Positions 16,731-25,148 of a stretch of DNA of 37,918 nucleotides are shown piece after piece; the first letter of the stretch is position 1, and every line of letters begins with the position of its first letter. Origin of the DNA: Deltaproteobacteria bacterium CG_4_9_14_3_um_filter_63_12. Its GTDB lineage: Bacteria > Myxococcota_A > Bradymonadia > UBA4248 > UM-FILTER-63-12. Under the pieces are notes generated by a model, which did no database searches, was not told the DNA's origin, and saw nothing but the letters and a program-made list of their open reading frames with translations. Where the stretch lies: positions 1-37,918 of the forward strand of contig PFUG01000010.1 in the NCBI GenBank assembly GCA_002789955.1. The letters are read 5' to 3'. The position numbers and the translations under genes are program-made.

Positions 16731-17969
16731 GTGGGAATGAACGAAAGGGAGATCATCTTCGATTGGAACTCGGTGGAGCGCGTCGCGTCGCTGACCAGCT
16801 CGAAGCTCGAGTTCTACGACGAGACCCTGCGGGATGGGATCCAGAGCCCGTCGATCACGGATCCGCCCATCGAAGCCAAGATCGAGCTGTTGCGGTTGAT
16901 GAACGACCTGGGGATCCAGTGGGCGGACATCGGGCTGCCCGGAGCGGGTCCGCGAGCGGTGACCGACGTCACTCGGCTCGCCAAGGTCATCATCGACGAG
17001 GGCCTCGCCATTCGCCCGAGCTGCGCTGCCCGTACCCACGTCAACGACGTGCGTCCAGTGGTCGAGATCAGCCAGTCGGTGGGCCGTGCCATCGAGGTCA
17101 TGGCCTTCATCGGCGCCAGCCCGATTCGGCACTATGCCGAGGGTTGGGATATGGACAAGATGCTGAAGTTCATCAGCTCTTCCATTGAGCTCTCGGCGAA
17201 GGCTGGACTTCCTACGACGTTTGTTACGGAAGACACAACGCGCTCGCGCCCTGACGTGCTCGCCACGCTTTTCAAGTGCGCAATCGATCACGGTGCTACA
17301 AGGTTGTGCCTCTGCGACACTGTCGGTCACGTCACGCCCGATGGCGTCAAAAATCTGATCTCTTTCACCAAGTCCTTCATTCGCAGCTTGAACGTAGACG
17401 TGAGCATCGACTGGCACGGCCACAACGATCGCGGACTCTCCCTGACCAACGCTCTGTGTGCCGCAGAGGATGGTGCAACCCGCATCCACGGCACGGCGCT
17501 CGGCGTTGGGGAGCGTGTGGGCAACACCCCCATGGACCAGCTCCTGCTCAACCTCAAGCTCTTGGGCGAGATCGACTACGACCTCTCTAAGCTCAAGGAT
17601 TACGCGGAGGCGGCATCCCGATCATTGGGGGTGTCGATCCCACGGACCTACCCGGTCATTGGCGCGGACGCGTTCAGGACGGCAACTGGGGTGCACGCTG
17701 CCGCCATCATCAAGGCCAAGGCGAAGGGCGACGAGTGGCTCGCGGACCGGATCTACTCCGGTGTTCCGGCCGCCATGATTGGCAAACACCAGGTGATCGA
17801 GATCGGTCCCTTGAGCGGCGAAAGCAATGTCATCTATTGGCTCAGAAACCGAGACATCGAGCCCATCGAAGAGCTCGTCAAACACATCTTCAGTGCCGCG
17901 AAGTCCTCGACCAAGACGTTGGTCGACGATGAGATCCTGTCCCTGGTGAACGAATTCCGAGGCGAATGA
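16731..17969 (+). CDS. DRE-TIM metallolyase of the isopropylmalate/homocitrate synthase family
   Basis: 412 residues. Such enzymes use a divalent metal to condense acetyl-CoA with a 2-oxo acid, or, in the HMG-CoA lyase branch, cleave the product. The signature FYDETLRDGIQSPSI carries the catalytic Arg; CDTVGHVTPDGV follows, then the metal-binding WHGHNDRGLSLTNAL, and GTALGVGERVGNTPMDQLLL, which matches the GxGERxGN loop of LeuA and homocitrate synthases. The C-terminal LeuA regulatory dimer domain is missing, so leucine feedback of the usual kind is not expected. GTG 16731 is chosen because GGAGG lies 8 nt ahead (16718-16722); ATG 16737 is the alternative. The stop overlaps the next gene's first ATG. 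Substrate is open: isopropylmalate, citramalate or homocitrate synthase. Confidence 0.85.
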   Translation: MGMNEREIIFDWNSVERVASLTSSKLEFYDETLRDGIQSPSITDPPIEAKIELLRLMNDLGIQWADIGLPGAGPRAVTDVTRLAKVIIDEGLAIRPSCAARTHVNDVRPVVEISQSVGRAIEVMAFIGASPIRHYAEGWDMDKMLKFISSSIELSAKAGLPTTFVTEDTTRSRPDVLATLFKCAIDHGATRLCLCDTVGHVTPDGVKNLISFTKSFIRSLNVDVSIDWHGHNDRGLSLTNALCAAEDGATRIHGTALGVGERVGNTPMDQLLLNLKLLGEIDYDLSKLKDYAEAASRSLGVSIPRTYPVIGADAFRTATGVHAAAIIKAKAKGDEWLADRIYSGVPAAMIGKHQVIEIGPLSGESNVIYWLRNRDIEPIEELVKHIFSAAKSSTKTLVDDEILSLVNEFRGE

Positions 17970-18334
17970 GCCCGATGAAGGAAACAATGAGCATCGAAAG
18001 GGCCCATGTGGGCCTGGTACAACGGTTGAGTCCGAACCTGACGGGGCGTCAGCGCCGGCAGTTGAGAGGCCTCGCCCACGAGCTGCACGCCGTCGTGACG
18101 ATCGGACATTCGGGCGTCACCACAGGCGTCATCGGCTCGCTGCACGACGCGCTCGCCGCTCATGAGCTCGTCAAGGTCAAGTTCTTGGACACCTGCGAAG
18201 AGGACCTCTCCGAAGCCGCAGCCCTGATTACCCAGCGAACGAGCAGCTCGCTGGTACAGAAGATCGGGCATGTGCTGGTGATCTATCGACCCGACCCCGA
18301 CGAACCCAAGCTCCAACTGGTCTCGCCAAAGTAG
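17966..18334 (+). CDS. yhbY: YhbY-family (CRM domain) RNA-binding protein
   Basis: 122 residues. The CRM domain starts at LTGRQRRQLRGLAHELHAVV and runs through IGHSGVTTGVIGSLHDALAAHELVKVKFLD to the GHVLVIYRP strand. The family binds RNA and associates with pre-50S ribosomal subunits, and appears to help assembly. The first ATG (17966) overlaps the LeuA-like gene's TGA (ATGA), indicating coupling. In-frame ATGs at 17975 and 17987 also exist, and the last has AAGGA 4 nt ahead, so the true protein may be 115 residues beginning MSIERAH. Length fits the short bacterial form. It lies in one plus-strand run with a Sua5/YciO-like gene, giving a small translation-related group. Confidence 0.9.
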   Translation: MSPMKETMSIERAHVGLVQRLSPNLTGRQRRQLRGLAHELHAVVTIGHSGVTTGVIGSLHDALAAHELVKVKFLDTCEEDLSEAAALITQRTSSSLVQKIGHVLVIYRPDPDEPKLQLVSPK

Positions 18335-18365
18335 GGTCGAGCCCGTCTCTTCTTCAGGAGTGAGA

Positions 18366-19010
18366 GTGAAAATCACCATCGACCCCGATCGCCCAAACCC
18401 TCGGGTGTTGCGGCAGGTCGTCGACGTCCTCAAAGCCGGTGGGGTCATCGCCTATCCTACGGACACAATCTATGGCCTCGGCTGTGACATCTTCCAAAAG
18501 CGAGCCGTGGAAAGGGTCTACCAGATCAAGGGCAAAGACCGCCGCAAGTCGCTCTCGTTCATCTGCTCTTCTCTAAAGGACATCTCCCGCTACGCCGAGG
18601 TCAGCGACCACTCCTATCGACTGATGAAGCGCATCTTTCCTGGTCCCTATACGGTGATCCTACAAGCTTCGAAGCTGGTCCCACGGGTCATGCTGAACAA
18701 CAATGCGCGAACCGTCGGCATCCGCATCCCTGATCACTCGATCCCCATTCAGCTCGTCGAGATGTTGGGAAACCCGATCATCACCACCTCGATCCCGACC
18801 CTGCCCGATCTCCACTACAACGATCCAAACGAGATCGAGCGGAGGCTCGAAGGTCGCATCGAGGTGCTGATCGACAGCGGCCTGCTGCACCCAGAGCCCT
18901 CGACCATCCTCGACCTCACCGAGGATATCCCTCGCCTACTGCGCCGAGGCAAGGGAGAGATCGACCACCTCGGCGTGATCGAGATCGACGACGACATCAG
19001 CGAGTTCTAG
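18366..19010 (+). CDS. Sua5/YciO/YrdC/YwlC-family protein
   Basis: 214 residues, a single YrdC-like domain without the C-terminal Sua5 domain. Typical motifs: GGVIAYPTDTIYGLGCDIF at the front, then IKGKDRRKSLSFIC, the FPGPYTVIL segment, VGIRIPDH, and a final STILDLTEDIPRLLRRG. The family binds ATP, L-threonine and bicarbonate, and the TsaC/Sua5 members make threonylcarbamoyl-AMP for the tRNA t6A modification. The LSFIC and IRIPDH wording is closer to the YciO branch, whose role is less certain, so t6A function is not proven here. GTG 18366 is chosen because AGGAG (18356-18360) lies 5 nt ahead; the GTG at 18360 overlaps this site. It follows yhbY by 31 bp. Confidence 0.92.
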   Translation: MKITIDPDRPNPRVLRQVVDVLKAGGVIAYPTDTIYGLGCDIFQKRAVERVYQIKGKDRRKSLSFICSSLKDISRYAEVSDHSYRLMKRIFPGPYTVILQASKLVPRVMLNNNARTVGIRIPDHSIPIQLVEMLGNPIITTSIPTLPDLHYNDPNEIERRLEGRIEVLIDSGLLHPEPSTILDLTEDIPRLLRRGKGEIDHLGVIEIDDDISEF

Positions 19011-19012
19011 CC

Positions 19013-19042
19013 AGGGGTTGCGTGCCAGCAGTGCGCAACCCT
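19013..19042. terminator. Possible bidirectional terminator between convergent genes
   Basis: GGGTTGCG (19015-19022) and CGCAACCC (19034-19041) pair over an 11-nt loop in the 40-bp gap between the two convergent stops. No clear T-run is present on either side, so the call rests on position and stem only. Confidence 0.4.
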
Positions 19043-19050
19043 CTCGGGAC

Positions 19051-21072
19051 TCAATCTCGGCCGGAGAATGACTGCAGCAGCTGAGTGTAGCGTTCGGGGT
19101 TGGGCTCGAGAGGTTCGACGAAGCGCGCTTGGCGTTCGCGCGCGTTGGGTTGCAGCGAGAAGTCGAGGCAAAACTCGTCGCCCTCTGGCTCGATGCGATA
19201 GGCTGGGCCTTTGGCCACATCTGGCTGCCACAGCTCGATGGGACGTGCGCCGACCACGACCAGCACTGGTGAGTTGAGCTCCTCGGCCGTGGCTGCCAAA
19301 ACCGGCCGCAAGCGGCGCAACTCCTCGTAGGAGAGCTCCGGCCAGAAATTGACGAAGAGCACGTGCGCGTCGAGCGGACATCGGCTGAGCGCGTTGAGCA
19401 ATCGGTAGGTCGAGACCTCGCTGGCCAACACGTGCTCGCTGAAGAGCGGGATGATCACCAGGGGTCCCGACTCGACTCGCACGATCTCATAGCGTCGGTT
19501 GGTCCCTAGGATGCTCTTGAGCCCGGCCGTAGACAGGAGGAGGCCCTGTCCGCGCACCGCCATGGCGAGCTCGGAGCCGGTATCGAGCGGCCCGATGGTT
19601 AGCGGCTCGACCGACACCAACAGGGTCCGTGGGTGGGGTGCGCTCCATGGCGTCGCCTCGGCGTCGTGGACGGGAGGCCAGGGCAGCGAGAGGTTGACCG
19701 AGTCCTCGAGAAACGTCCGCCGATCGCCGTTGCCGTCGTAGACCTCGAGGGTGTCCGAGAGGCACACGACCCACCGGGCACAACGGATGGCCGACGCCGC
19801 GGCGCTCACCAGCTTCGCCGGCGCGCCGTTGAGGACCAGCACATGCGCCCCACCCAGGGCGGCCTTGCGGTGAACGTTGGGATCGAAGGCCAGTGGACCG
19901 TCGAGGTACGCCACCCGGCCGCTCGACAGCACGTGGCTCAGCACCTCTCCATCCGGCTGAATGTCTGCCATTTGCGTGCGAATATGACCGGGACTCTCCT
20001 CGCTGGACGGCGAGACGTAAATGACCGTTCGTCGGCCCCCGGTGTGGGCGACGCCCACCAGGCCCGATGCCCCTTTAGGGGCCCGAATCAGAGAGTGTCG
20101 CAAGCGACTCAAATCGTTGATGACCATGGGCGCCGGCCCATGCAGGACACCATGCTCAGGCGGGCACCCGGTGAGCAACCGCAAGAGCAGTTCCTCGCCG
20201 CCATGCGCCTCGCTGCTCAGGGTCCGGGAAACCCTTAGCTTGATAGGCCCAGCCGGCGCAGCAATGGGCAAACGCGGACGAGGGTTGATCGACCACGTGC
20301 GCACGTTGCTCGTCACGGCGTCAAAGCGGGCGTCGCGACCCGTGGGCCGGCCCTCGCCGGCGTCGGCCCCGTCGGAGTCTTCCAGTTTCTCCACGAAGTG
20401 GCTCCTGCGACTGGGTTCGAGCTGCAGGAGGAGGTCGACTACGGCGGCGATGAGTCGCTCTTGGCCACGGGCCCGCAACAGCTCGGTCAAGGCCGCACGC
20501 CGGACGAACTCGACGCGATCGAAGCCCACGAAGAGCTCGCTCCCCACTCGAATCGTCGGGATGTCGAAGACCCCATTGACCAAGGCCGCTGACAGAGCGA
20601 CGTCGAGGATCTGGAACGCGTCTGGCTCGTTGGCTTTCTCGATGATGTTATCTGAGGAGATGCCGACCGCCTCTAGACACTCCCGAAGAGACTGTTCTGA
20701 CAAGGTCCCGTTGCGGCTCCAGATCGTCTCGAAGATGGCCAGCGCCAGAGGAAGCGAGAGCTGCGGAGATTGCTCGCTCACCCGTGCCAACACTCTCAAC
20801 GCCAAGCCACTGAGGAGTGAGCCCTCTGGCCAACGAATGGGCACCCCAAGTTGCCTTGCGAAGCGTTCGATGTCCTTTTGGCGATAGGCCTTACCCAACG
20901 CCTCGCGTTTGACCCCTGGTTCCCCGGCTCGGGCGGTCAGCGTCGTGGTATCCACTGGGACCAACGTCACTTGAACGGGAACCTCCTCGGTGAGCCGACG
21001 CAGGCCGACCGCCGCCAGGTACGAGCTGGCGTCGGAGAAATCGAGGTAGAAGAAGATTTCGACGGTCTTCAT
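19051..21072 (-). CDS. DsbA/HCCA-isomerase-like domain fused to an unrecognised C-terminal region
   Basis: 673 residues. Residues 1-215 resemble the thioredoxin-fold DsbA / 2-hydroxychromene-2-carboxylate isomerase (GST-kappa) family: VEIFFYLDFSDASSYLAAVG at the start, a helical insert (ALAIFETIWSRNGTLSEQSL), and GVFDIPTIRVGSELFVGFDR near 163-182, matching the cis-Pro segment. The CxxC of true DsbA is absent; a Ser replaces it as in isomerases. The remaining 450 residues were not recognised; part of it (GGAHVLVLNGAPAKLVSAAA to VVCLSDTLEVYDGNGDR) vaguely recalls carbon-nitrogen hydrolases without their catalytic Cys. Start ATG 21072 is where the domain begins; the frame is open to 21186 but without domain character. 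No strong ribosome-binding site is seen. Confidence 0.75.
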   Translation of the reverse strand: MKTVEIFFYLDFSDASSYLAAVGLRRLTEEVPVQVTLVPVDTTTLTARAGEPGVKREALGKAYRQKDIERFARQLGVPIRWPEGSLLSGLALRVLARVSEQSPQLSLPLALAIFETIWSRNGTLSEQSLRECLEAVGISSDNIIEKANEPDAFQILDVALSAALVNGVFDIPTIRVGSELFVGFDRVEFVRRAALTELLRARGQERLIAAVVDLLLQLEPSRRSHFVEKLEDSDGADAGEGRPTGRDARFDAVTSNVRTWSINPRPRLPIAAPAGPIKLRVSRTLSSEAHGGEELLLRLLTGCPPEHGVLHGPAPMVINDLSRLRHSLIRAPKGASGLVGVAHTGGRRTVIYVSPSSEESPGHIRTQMADIQPDGEVLSHVLSSGRVAYLDGPLAFDPNVHRKAALGGAHVLVLNGAPAKLVSAAASAIRCARWVVCLSDTLEVYDGNGDRRTFLEDSVNLSLPWPPVHDAEATPWSAPHPRTLLVSVEPLTIGPLDTGSELAMAVRGQGLLLSTAGLKSILGTNRRYEIVRVESGPLVIIPLFSEHVLASEVSTYRLLNALSRCPLDAHVLFVNFWPELSYEELRRLRPVLAATAEELNSPVLVVVGARPIELWQPDVAKGPAYRIEPEGDEFCLDFSLQPNARERQARFVEPLEPNPERYTQLLQSFSGRD

Positions 21073-21201
21073 GCAGGCCAGCCGAATCGAGTGCTGAAGG
21101 TGGGTGGCGAGGGTCTGGGCACTATAGGCTTTCGTTGGGTCAAGGCAAAGGCCGTGAGGCACCGCTCGCCGTGTGCTCGAGACCAAGCGCCAAGGCGCGG
21201 C

Positions 21202-22431
21202 TCACGGAGTGCAGTTCTCAGAGAGCCCCAATGCGCAGGCGCGCTGACGAGCCAGGTCGGCTTCTCCTGGGCGCTCGAGCTCGACCAGCACCTCGACCAG
21301 GGCGACACAGGCGATGGCGACATCCCCGGCGCAGGCCCGCTCGAGGAGGTCTGCAGCGATGATCTGGTCCTTGGCCGACGGGCTCCCGTCCATGAGCACG
21401 TATCCCGCAAAAGCACAGGCGTTGGGGTCACCGATGGAGCACGCTTTTTCGAAGTAGGTGACGGCCGAGCTGACGGAAGCCTTCAGCCCGATTCCTTTCT
21501 CGTACATCACGCCGAGACTGGAGCACGCCTTGGCGTGGCCGCCGTCGCAGCTGTGTTCGAACAACATCGCGGCACGAGCCACGTCGTTCGGTGTTCCGAG
21601 GTCGATCAGGTAGACGACACCGAGCTGAAAGCAGATGTCCACGGAGTCGGTCTCACACCCGCGCTCGAGGAGTGAGACGACCCGCGACACCACAGCGGCG
21701 CCGTAGTTGGCGTCGAGGAGCCCAGCGGCCTGAGAACAGGAAAACGGCGCCTCGAGCTGGCAAGCGCGCTCGTAATAGTCGATGGCTTTGTCGACGTTGG
21801 CCTCCACGCCCTTGCCAATCTCGTAGAGCATCCCCAGCGCGTGGCAACTTTGGCGTTCGTCGAGCTGGCAACCCGCGTCGAAGAACTGGCTGGCTCGCAC
21901 GAGGTCGGCCTCGACCAATTCCCCTCTGGCGTTCAGGCGTCCTGCGCGGTAGCACGCTTCGGCGCTCTCGAGTTGGCAAGCGCGCTCATAGAGCAACAGC
22001 GCCTGAGCCGGGTTACCAACATCGCCGGTGGAGTAGCGCTCGGCGAGGTTGAAACAGGCCAAAGCCTCGTCGAGATCGCAGGCTCTTTGGAAGCTGTCGA
22101 AAGCCCCGTTGATGTCGACGTTTCCGCCCTCCCCTCCTTGGTACATCATGGCCAGGTTGGTGCAGCTCAACGGCTCGTTCTGGTCGCAGTTGTCTTTGAA
22201 GAGCTGGCGTGCGCGGACATGGTCCCGTTCGACGTCCTCGCCGTTGTAGTAACGGGTCGCCAGCATGAAACAGGCCGCAGGGTTACTGGCGTCACATTCG
22301 AGCTGCAGCTGCCCCAAGGGCAGCAGGGTCTCGACCGGGACACTCGGCTTCGTGCCACCGCAAGACCAGGCCAACAGCGCGAGAGGGAGGACAGCCATGA
22401 GAAGCGTTCGGTGCTTGACCAGTTTCCTCAT
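21202..22431 (-). CDS. Sel1-repeat lipoprotein
   Basis: 409 residues. The N-terminus MRKLVKHRTLLMAVLPLALLAWSCGG is a lipoprotein signal peptide with lipobox LAWSC, so the protein is lipid-anchored in the envelope. The rest consists of about nine Sel1-like repeats of roughly 36 residues, each with the AxxxLGxxYxxGxGVxxD pattern and an RACxLxxxxAC link (for example HALGMLYEIGKGVEANVDKA, YYERACQLEAPFSC). The two Cys per repeat recall the disulfide-locked Sel1 repeats of Helicobacter Hcp proteins, consistent with an oxidising periplasm. Such repeats bind partner proteins; none is identified. ATG 22431 has GAGGGG 3 nt ahead. The upstream DsbA-like protein gene is only 129 bp downstream, so a link between thiol chemistry and this Cys-rich protein is possible but unproven. 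Confidence 0.9.
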   Translation of the reverse strand: MRKLVKHRTLLMAVLPLALLAWSCGGTKPSVPVETLLPLGQLQLECDASNPAACFMLATRYYNGEDVERDHVRARQLFKDNCDQNEPLSCTNLAMMYQGGEGGNVDINGAFDSFQRACDLDEALACFNLAERYSTGDVGNPAQALLLYERACQLESAEACYRAGRLNARGELVEADLVRASQFFDAGCQLDERQSCHALGMLYEIGKGVEANVDKAIDYYERACQLEAPFSCSQAAGLLDANYGAAVVSRVVSLLERGCETDSVDICFQLGVVYLIDLGTPNDVARAAMLFEHSCDGGHAKACSSLGVMYEKGIGLKASVSSAVTYFEKACSIGDPNACAFAGYVLMDGSPSAKDQIIAADLLERACAGDVAIACVALVEVLVELERPGEADLARQRACALGLSENCTP

Positions 22432-22566
22432 GCGCCCCTCGTCTGTTGCCGGCCCTGCACTGCTCGACTTTTGGGGTGTTGCCTCGCCACCTCGGGTCTG
22501 CGCCCCCCCATTCTCTCAAGCCTATGCCCTCTTCAGAGAATTCCGAGTTTCTTGCTTTGCCTCGCC

Positions 22567-23412
22567 CTAATTGCTGCAGGTGAGCAGCTCTCCGACCTCG
22601 CCGTCTGCGACCACGAAATTCTTGTCCGCATCCTGGAAGGAGTAACAGCCGTCGCAGAGAGCTCCGGAGCCGCTGACATCCCAATTGCCGCCGACACCAA
22701 TGTTGGCCAGCACGGCGTTGTTGCCCGAGATGCTGACGTCACCGAAGACCTGGCAATCCGCGGCGGTAAAGCTGTTGGAGTGGACCTGCAAGTTGCCTTG
22801 AATCTCGCAGAAAGTCATGGCTGAGTTGTTGGAGTTCTCGGTGAACGTCACATTTCCTTTGACCGTGAGGCCGCGGATTTGAGAGTTGTTTGAGGCGACA
22901 GTCAGGTTATCGGCCAGAATGGTCTTACCGATGCCGTTGCCATAGAGCACGGTGCGCTCGGCGTCCAACGTGACGTCTCCCTCGACGGGCACGCCATCAG
23001 TGGCCTCCCCGAAGGTGATCACCGCGCCGGAGTCGTTCTGCGGGATGGTGATGGTCCCATCGGTCGCTGGCGTGACCTCTTCGATGGGCGTGCCGGAGTC
23101 CTTGGGTGGGTAGCAGATGACGGACTCGACGACCCCATCGACCACGATGACGTCGACCTGGGAGCCCTCGCCGCAGTCTCTCTTCGCCTTGCTGAGGTCG
23201 ACGCACGCCCCCGCGATCTCGACGCAGTCAGTGCCTGGGTCGCCGGTCACAACATAGGTCGTGCCATCGACGACGACTACGTCGGAGCCTGTGTCGTAGG
23301 CGACTTGGTCACCAGGCCCCTTTACGACTTGCACGCCCGGAGCCGCGTCTTCGCCACACGACAGGAAGGAGAACGCCGACACTACCACGGCCACAACGTA
23401 GAATTTCTTCAT
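22567..23412 (-). CDS. Lipoprotein with beta-helix-like repeats
   Basis: 281 residues. MKKFYVVAVVVSAFSFLSCGED is a lipoprotein signal peptide with lipobox FLSC. The first 110 residues are rich in Val and Asp (VAYDTGSDVVVVDGTTYVVT) and contain paired Cys. Residues about 115-265 read as regular short beta-rungs: GTITIPQNDSGAVITFG, GDVTLDAERTVLYGNG, NLTVASNNSQIRGLTVKGN, VTFTENSNNSAMTFCEIQGN, LQVHSNSFTAADCQVFGD, which is the look of a right-handed parallel beta-helix. Such folds are common in surface or polysaccharide-associated proteins. No catalytic motif is seen. ATG 23412 has GAGGG 4-5 nt ahead. It sits 93 bp after the TDVGNP lipoprotein gene and may belong to the same operon. Confidence 0.85.
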   Translation of the reverse strand: MKKFYVVAVVVSAFSFLSCGEDAAPGVQVVKGPGDQVAYDTGSDVVVVDGTTYVVTGDPGTDCVEIAGACVDLSKAKRDCGEGSQVDVIVVDGVVESVICYPPKDSGTPIEEVTPATDGTITIPQNDSGAVITFGEATDGVPVEGDVTLDAERTVLYGNGIGKTILADNLTVASNNSQIRGLTVKGNVTFTENSNNSAMTFCEIQGNLQVHSNSFTAADCQVFGDVSISGNNAVLANIGVGGNWDVSGSGALCDGCYSFQDADKNFVVADGEVGELLTCSN

Positions 23413-23426
23413 TTTCCCTCTGCGCA

Positions 23427-23453
23427 GGGACGCCAGCGGTCGCTTGGGACGCC
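23427..23453. repeat. Direct repeat GGGACGCC in the leader of the beta-helix lipoprotein gene
   Basis: GGGACGCC occurs at 23427-23434 and 23446-23453, a 19-bp period or about two helical turns. It lies 15-41 bp upstream of the ATG. The period would suit tandem binding of a regulator, but chance is not excluded in such GC-rich DNA. Confidence 0.25.
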
Positions 23454-23505
23454 TGCTTTTGTGTTCCGTTCGCTGCCCCCACGCGAGGGTCAGGCACTGG
23501 GATCC

Positions 23506-24270
23506 TCACTTCACGACGGCGATGGGTCTGAGAATCTCGAATTCGTTGAGGATCGCGTCGTCATCGACATCGTCGAAGAGTCCAGCTGAGTGCTTGAAGT
23601 TGAACTCGAACTGACTCACCAGATCGATGTTGGTCTCCATGGTGATGGCGAGCTCATCCACTGGTGTGGTGTTGAGCCGCTCGATGCTCATCGCATCGGG
23701 GAACCAGGTGGTGGCATCGAAGCCGACGAAGAGGTTGTGCTCGTCGTCACTCAGCCGGAAGTCGGCGCCGAGCGCCTGGAACTGGAGGTCTTGGTCTTGG
23801 GCGGCGAACGAGAGGGTGAAGGGCTGGCCGTCTCCTCGGGTTCCTTTGACGAAGACGGTGTTGCCGACGAGCTCTCTCGGGATGTCTGCCGTTTGGTCCG
23901 CCGCGCCGAGGGCGACGAAGTCTAGTCTCATTTGACAGAACGAGCGATGGATGCTGGTGAGGATCGGGGTTGGATACTCCCGCCCGCTCACGACCTCTAC
24001 GATGAAAGGTCCAAGGTATTGCTCATCTCCCATGGCGTTGCAGAGCTCCGCCTGGCGCAGCTCGGCGAGGGAGAGCACGAGCCAGACCTCCTCGATGGTG
24101 ACGCCCGTGTTCAACTTCAGCGCCGTGGACTGCGTCGAGTAGCTGGAGAACTGCAGGTTCGTCATGGTCGGGTTGCCCACATCCGTACCGGCGCAGCTGC
24201 TCACGTTCGAGATGGCCAATGCTACGATGAGCAGGCCAAGGTTTCTCATGTGGTTGATCATCGTCTTCAT
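23506..24270 (-). CDS. TDVGNP-type lipoprotein
   Basis: 254 residues, no family recognised with certainty. MKTMINHMRNLGLLIVALAISNVSSC ends in a lipobox-like VSSC, and mature sequence begins CAGTDVGNPT. The body is beta-rich (VTIEEVWLVLSLAELRQAEL, YLGPFIVEVVSG, LVGNTVFVKGTRGDG, PFTLSFAAQDQD), with a pattern like small carbohydrate-binding or DUF4382-like beta-sandwich lipoproteins. The C-terminal part has an Asp-rich loop (FDDVDDDAILNEFE) that could bind calcium. The ATG overlaps the stop of the TIGR02147 gene by 4 bp (ATGA), so synthesis is tied to that regulator. Confidence 0.82.
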   Translation of the reverse strand: MKTMINHMRNLGLLIVALAISNVSSCAGTDVGNPTMTNLQFSSYSTQSTALKLNTGVTIEEVWLVLSLAELRQAELCNAMGDEQYLGPFIVEVVSGREYPTPILTSIHRSFCQMRLDFVALGAADQTADIPRELVGNTVFVKGTRGDGQPFTLSFAAQDQDLQFQALGADFRLSDDEHNLFVGFDATTWFPDAMSIERLNTTPVDELAITMETNIDLVSQFEFNFKHSAGLFDDVDDDAILNEFEILRPIAVVK

Positions 24271-25127
24271 TCTCCGTCGTCCTCGTCATCAGCGGGCTCG
24301 TCCGGCCCAGTGAGCGGGAAGAACTGGATGTTGAGTTGATAAACTCGATTAGGGATCTCGACACGGTCGCATAGGTCTAGGAGCCGCTCTCTAAAATCGT
24401 GGATTCGGTCTTTGACCTCTCGGCGGGTCGCGCCATCGATACAGACCGTCAAGGCGCTGATGTCCCTCTGCTGCGAGGGGATGCGCGAGATCGAGGTGCT
24501 CGCCTGATTGAGCATCTGACGGTGGTAGTTTCCGACGGCCAGCGCTTGCACCTCGTGCCCGGTGGTCAGGCTTGGGTCGCCGCGATGGATGCGGCCCTCT
24601 TCGCCACGGACCAGCAGCTGGAGGTCGAACAGCACCTCGAGCGCCCTGGCGGCTTCCTCGGGCGTGATCGCTGGCAGCAACTCACCCGCGATCCACACCG
24701 GATCGTCATGGAAGTCGGCGCGGGCCGACATTTCTCGAATCGCCGGGTAGTACCAGTTCGAGAGGTAGGAAAAGAGGTCGTGATCGATGCGTCGAGCCTG
24801 TCGAAAGCGAGTGCTCGCCGCGACTTTCTCGTAGGCGGTGTTCTTGTCCTCGGCGGTCTTGGCCTGCTCGAAGTCTACGAGGTTGCGGAAAAAGCGCCGT
24901 TCGTCCCCCTTGAGCCCGAGAGCCTTAGCGAAGCGCGGAATGCTCTCGTCGCCCAGGTTGCGCTCGCCCTTGATGATCAACTTGAGGAAGTTTGGCGAGG
25001 AGTAGCCCGCACGTCTAGAAAAATACCGGTACGAAAACGCTGGGTTCTGCGTCTTTGCGGCTTCGTAGTAGTCCTCCAAGTACTTGCGATAGTTCAAGTA
25101 CTCGTAGATGTCCGGCATCGTGCTCAA
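24267..25127 (-). CDS. TIGR02147-family protein (probable DNA-binding regulator)
   Basis: 286 residues. The front, MPDIYEYLNYRKYLEDYYEA followed by FSYRYFSRRAGYSSPNFLKL and IIKGERNLGDESIPRFAKAL, has the family's typical start: a helix-turn-helix-like region. Then come GDERRFFRNLVDFEQAKTAE and a C-terminal DUF4423-like part (LFSYLSNWYYPAIREMS, PEEAARALEVLFDLQLLVRG, EVQALAVGNYHRQMLNQA). The family is known mainly from Fibrobacter, Bdellovibrio and Myxococcota and often sits beside lipoprotein genes. The acidic tail (DEPADDEDDGE) is coded in the overlap zone. TTG 25127 is preferred over ATG 25118 because GGAGG lies 7 nt before it. It probably controls its own operon with the coupled TDVGNP lipoprotein. 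Confidence 0.88.
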   Translation of the reverse strand: MSTMPDIYEYLNYRKYLEDYYEAAKTQNPAFSYRYFSRRAGYSSPNFLKLIIKGERNLGDESIPRFAKALGLKGDERRFFRNLVDFEQAKTAEDKNTAYEKVAASTRFRQARRIDHDLFSYLSNWYYPAIREMSARADFHDDPVWIAGELLPAITPEEAARALEVLFDLQLLVRGEEGRIHRGDPSLTTGHEVQALAVGNYHRQMLNQASTSISRIPSQQRDISALTVCIDGATRREVKDRIHDFRERLLDLCDRVEIPNRVYQLNIQFFPLTGPDEPADDEDDGE

Positions 25128-25148
25128 AGTGTGACCTCCGTCCGCACC

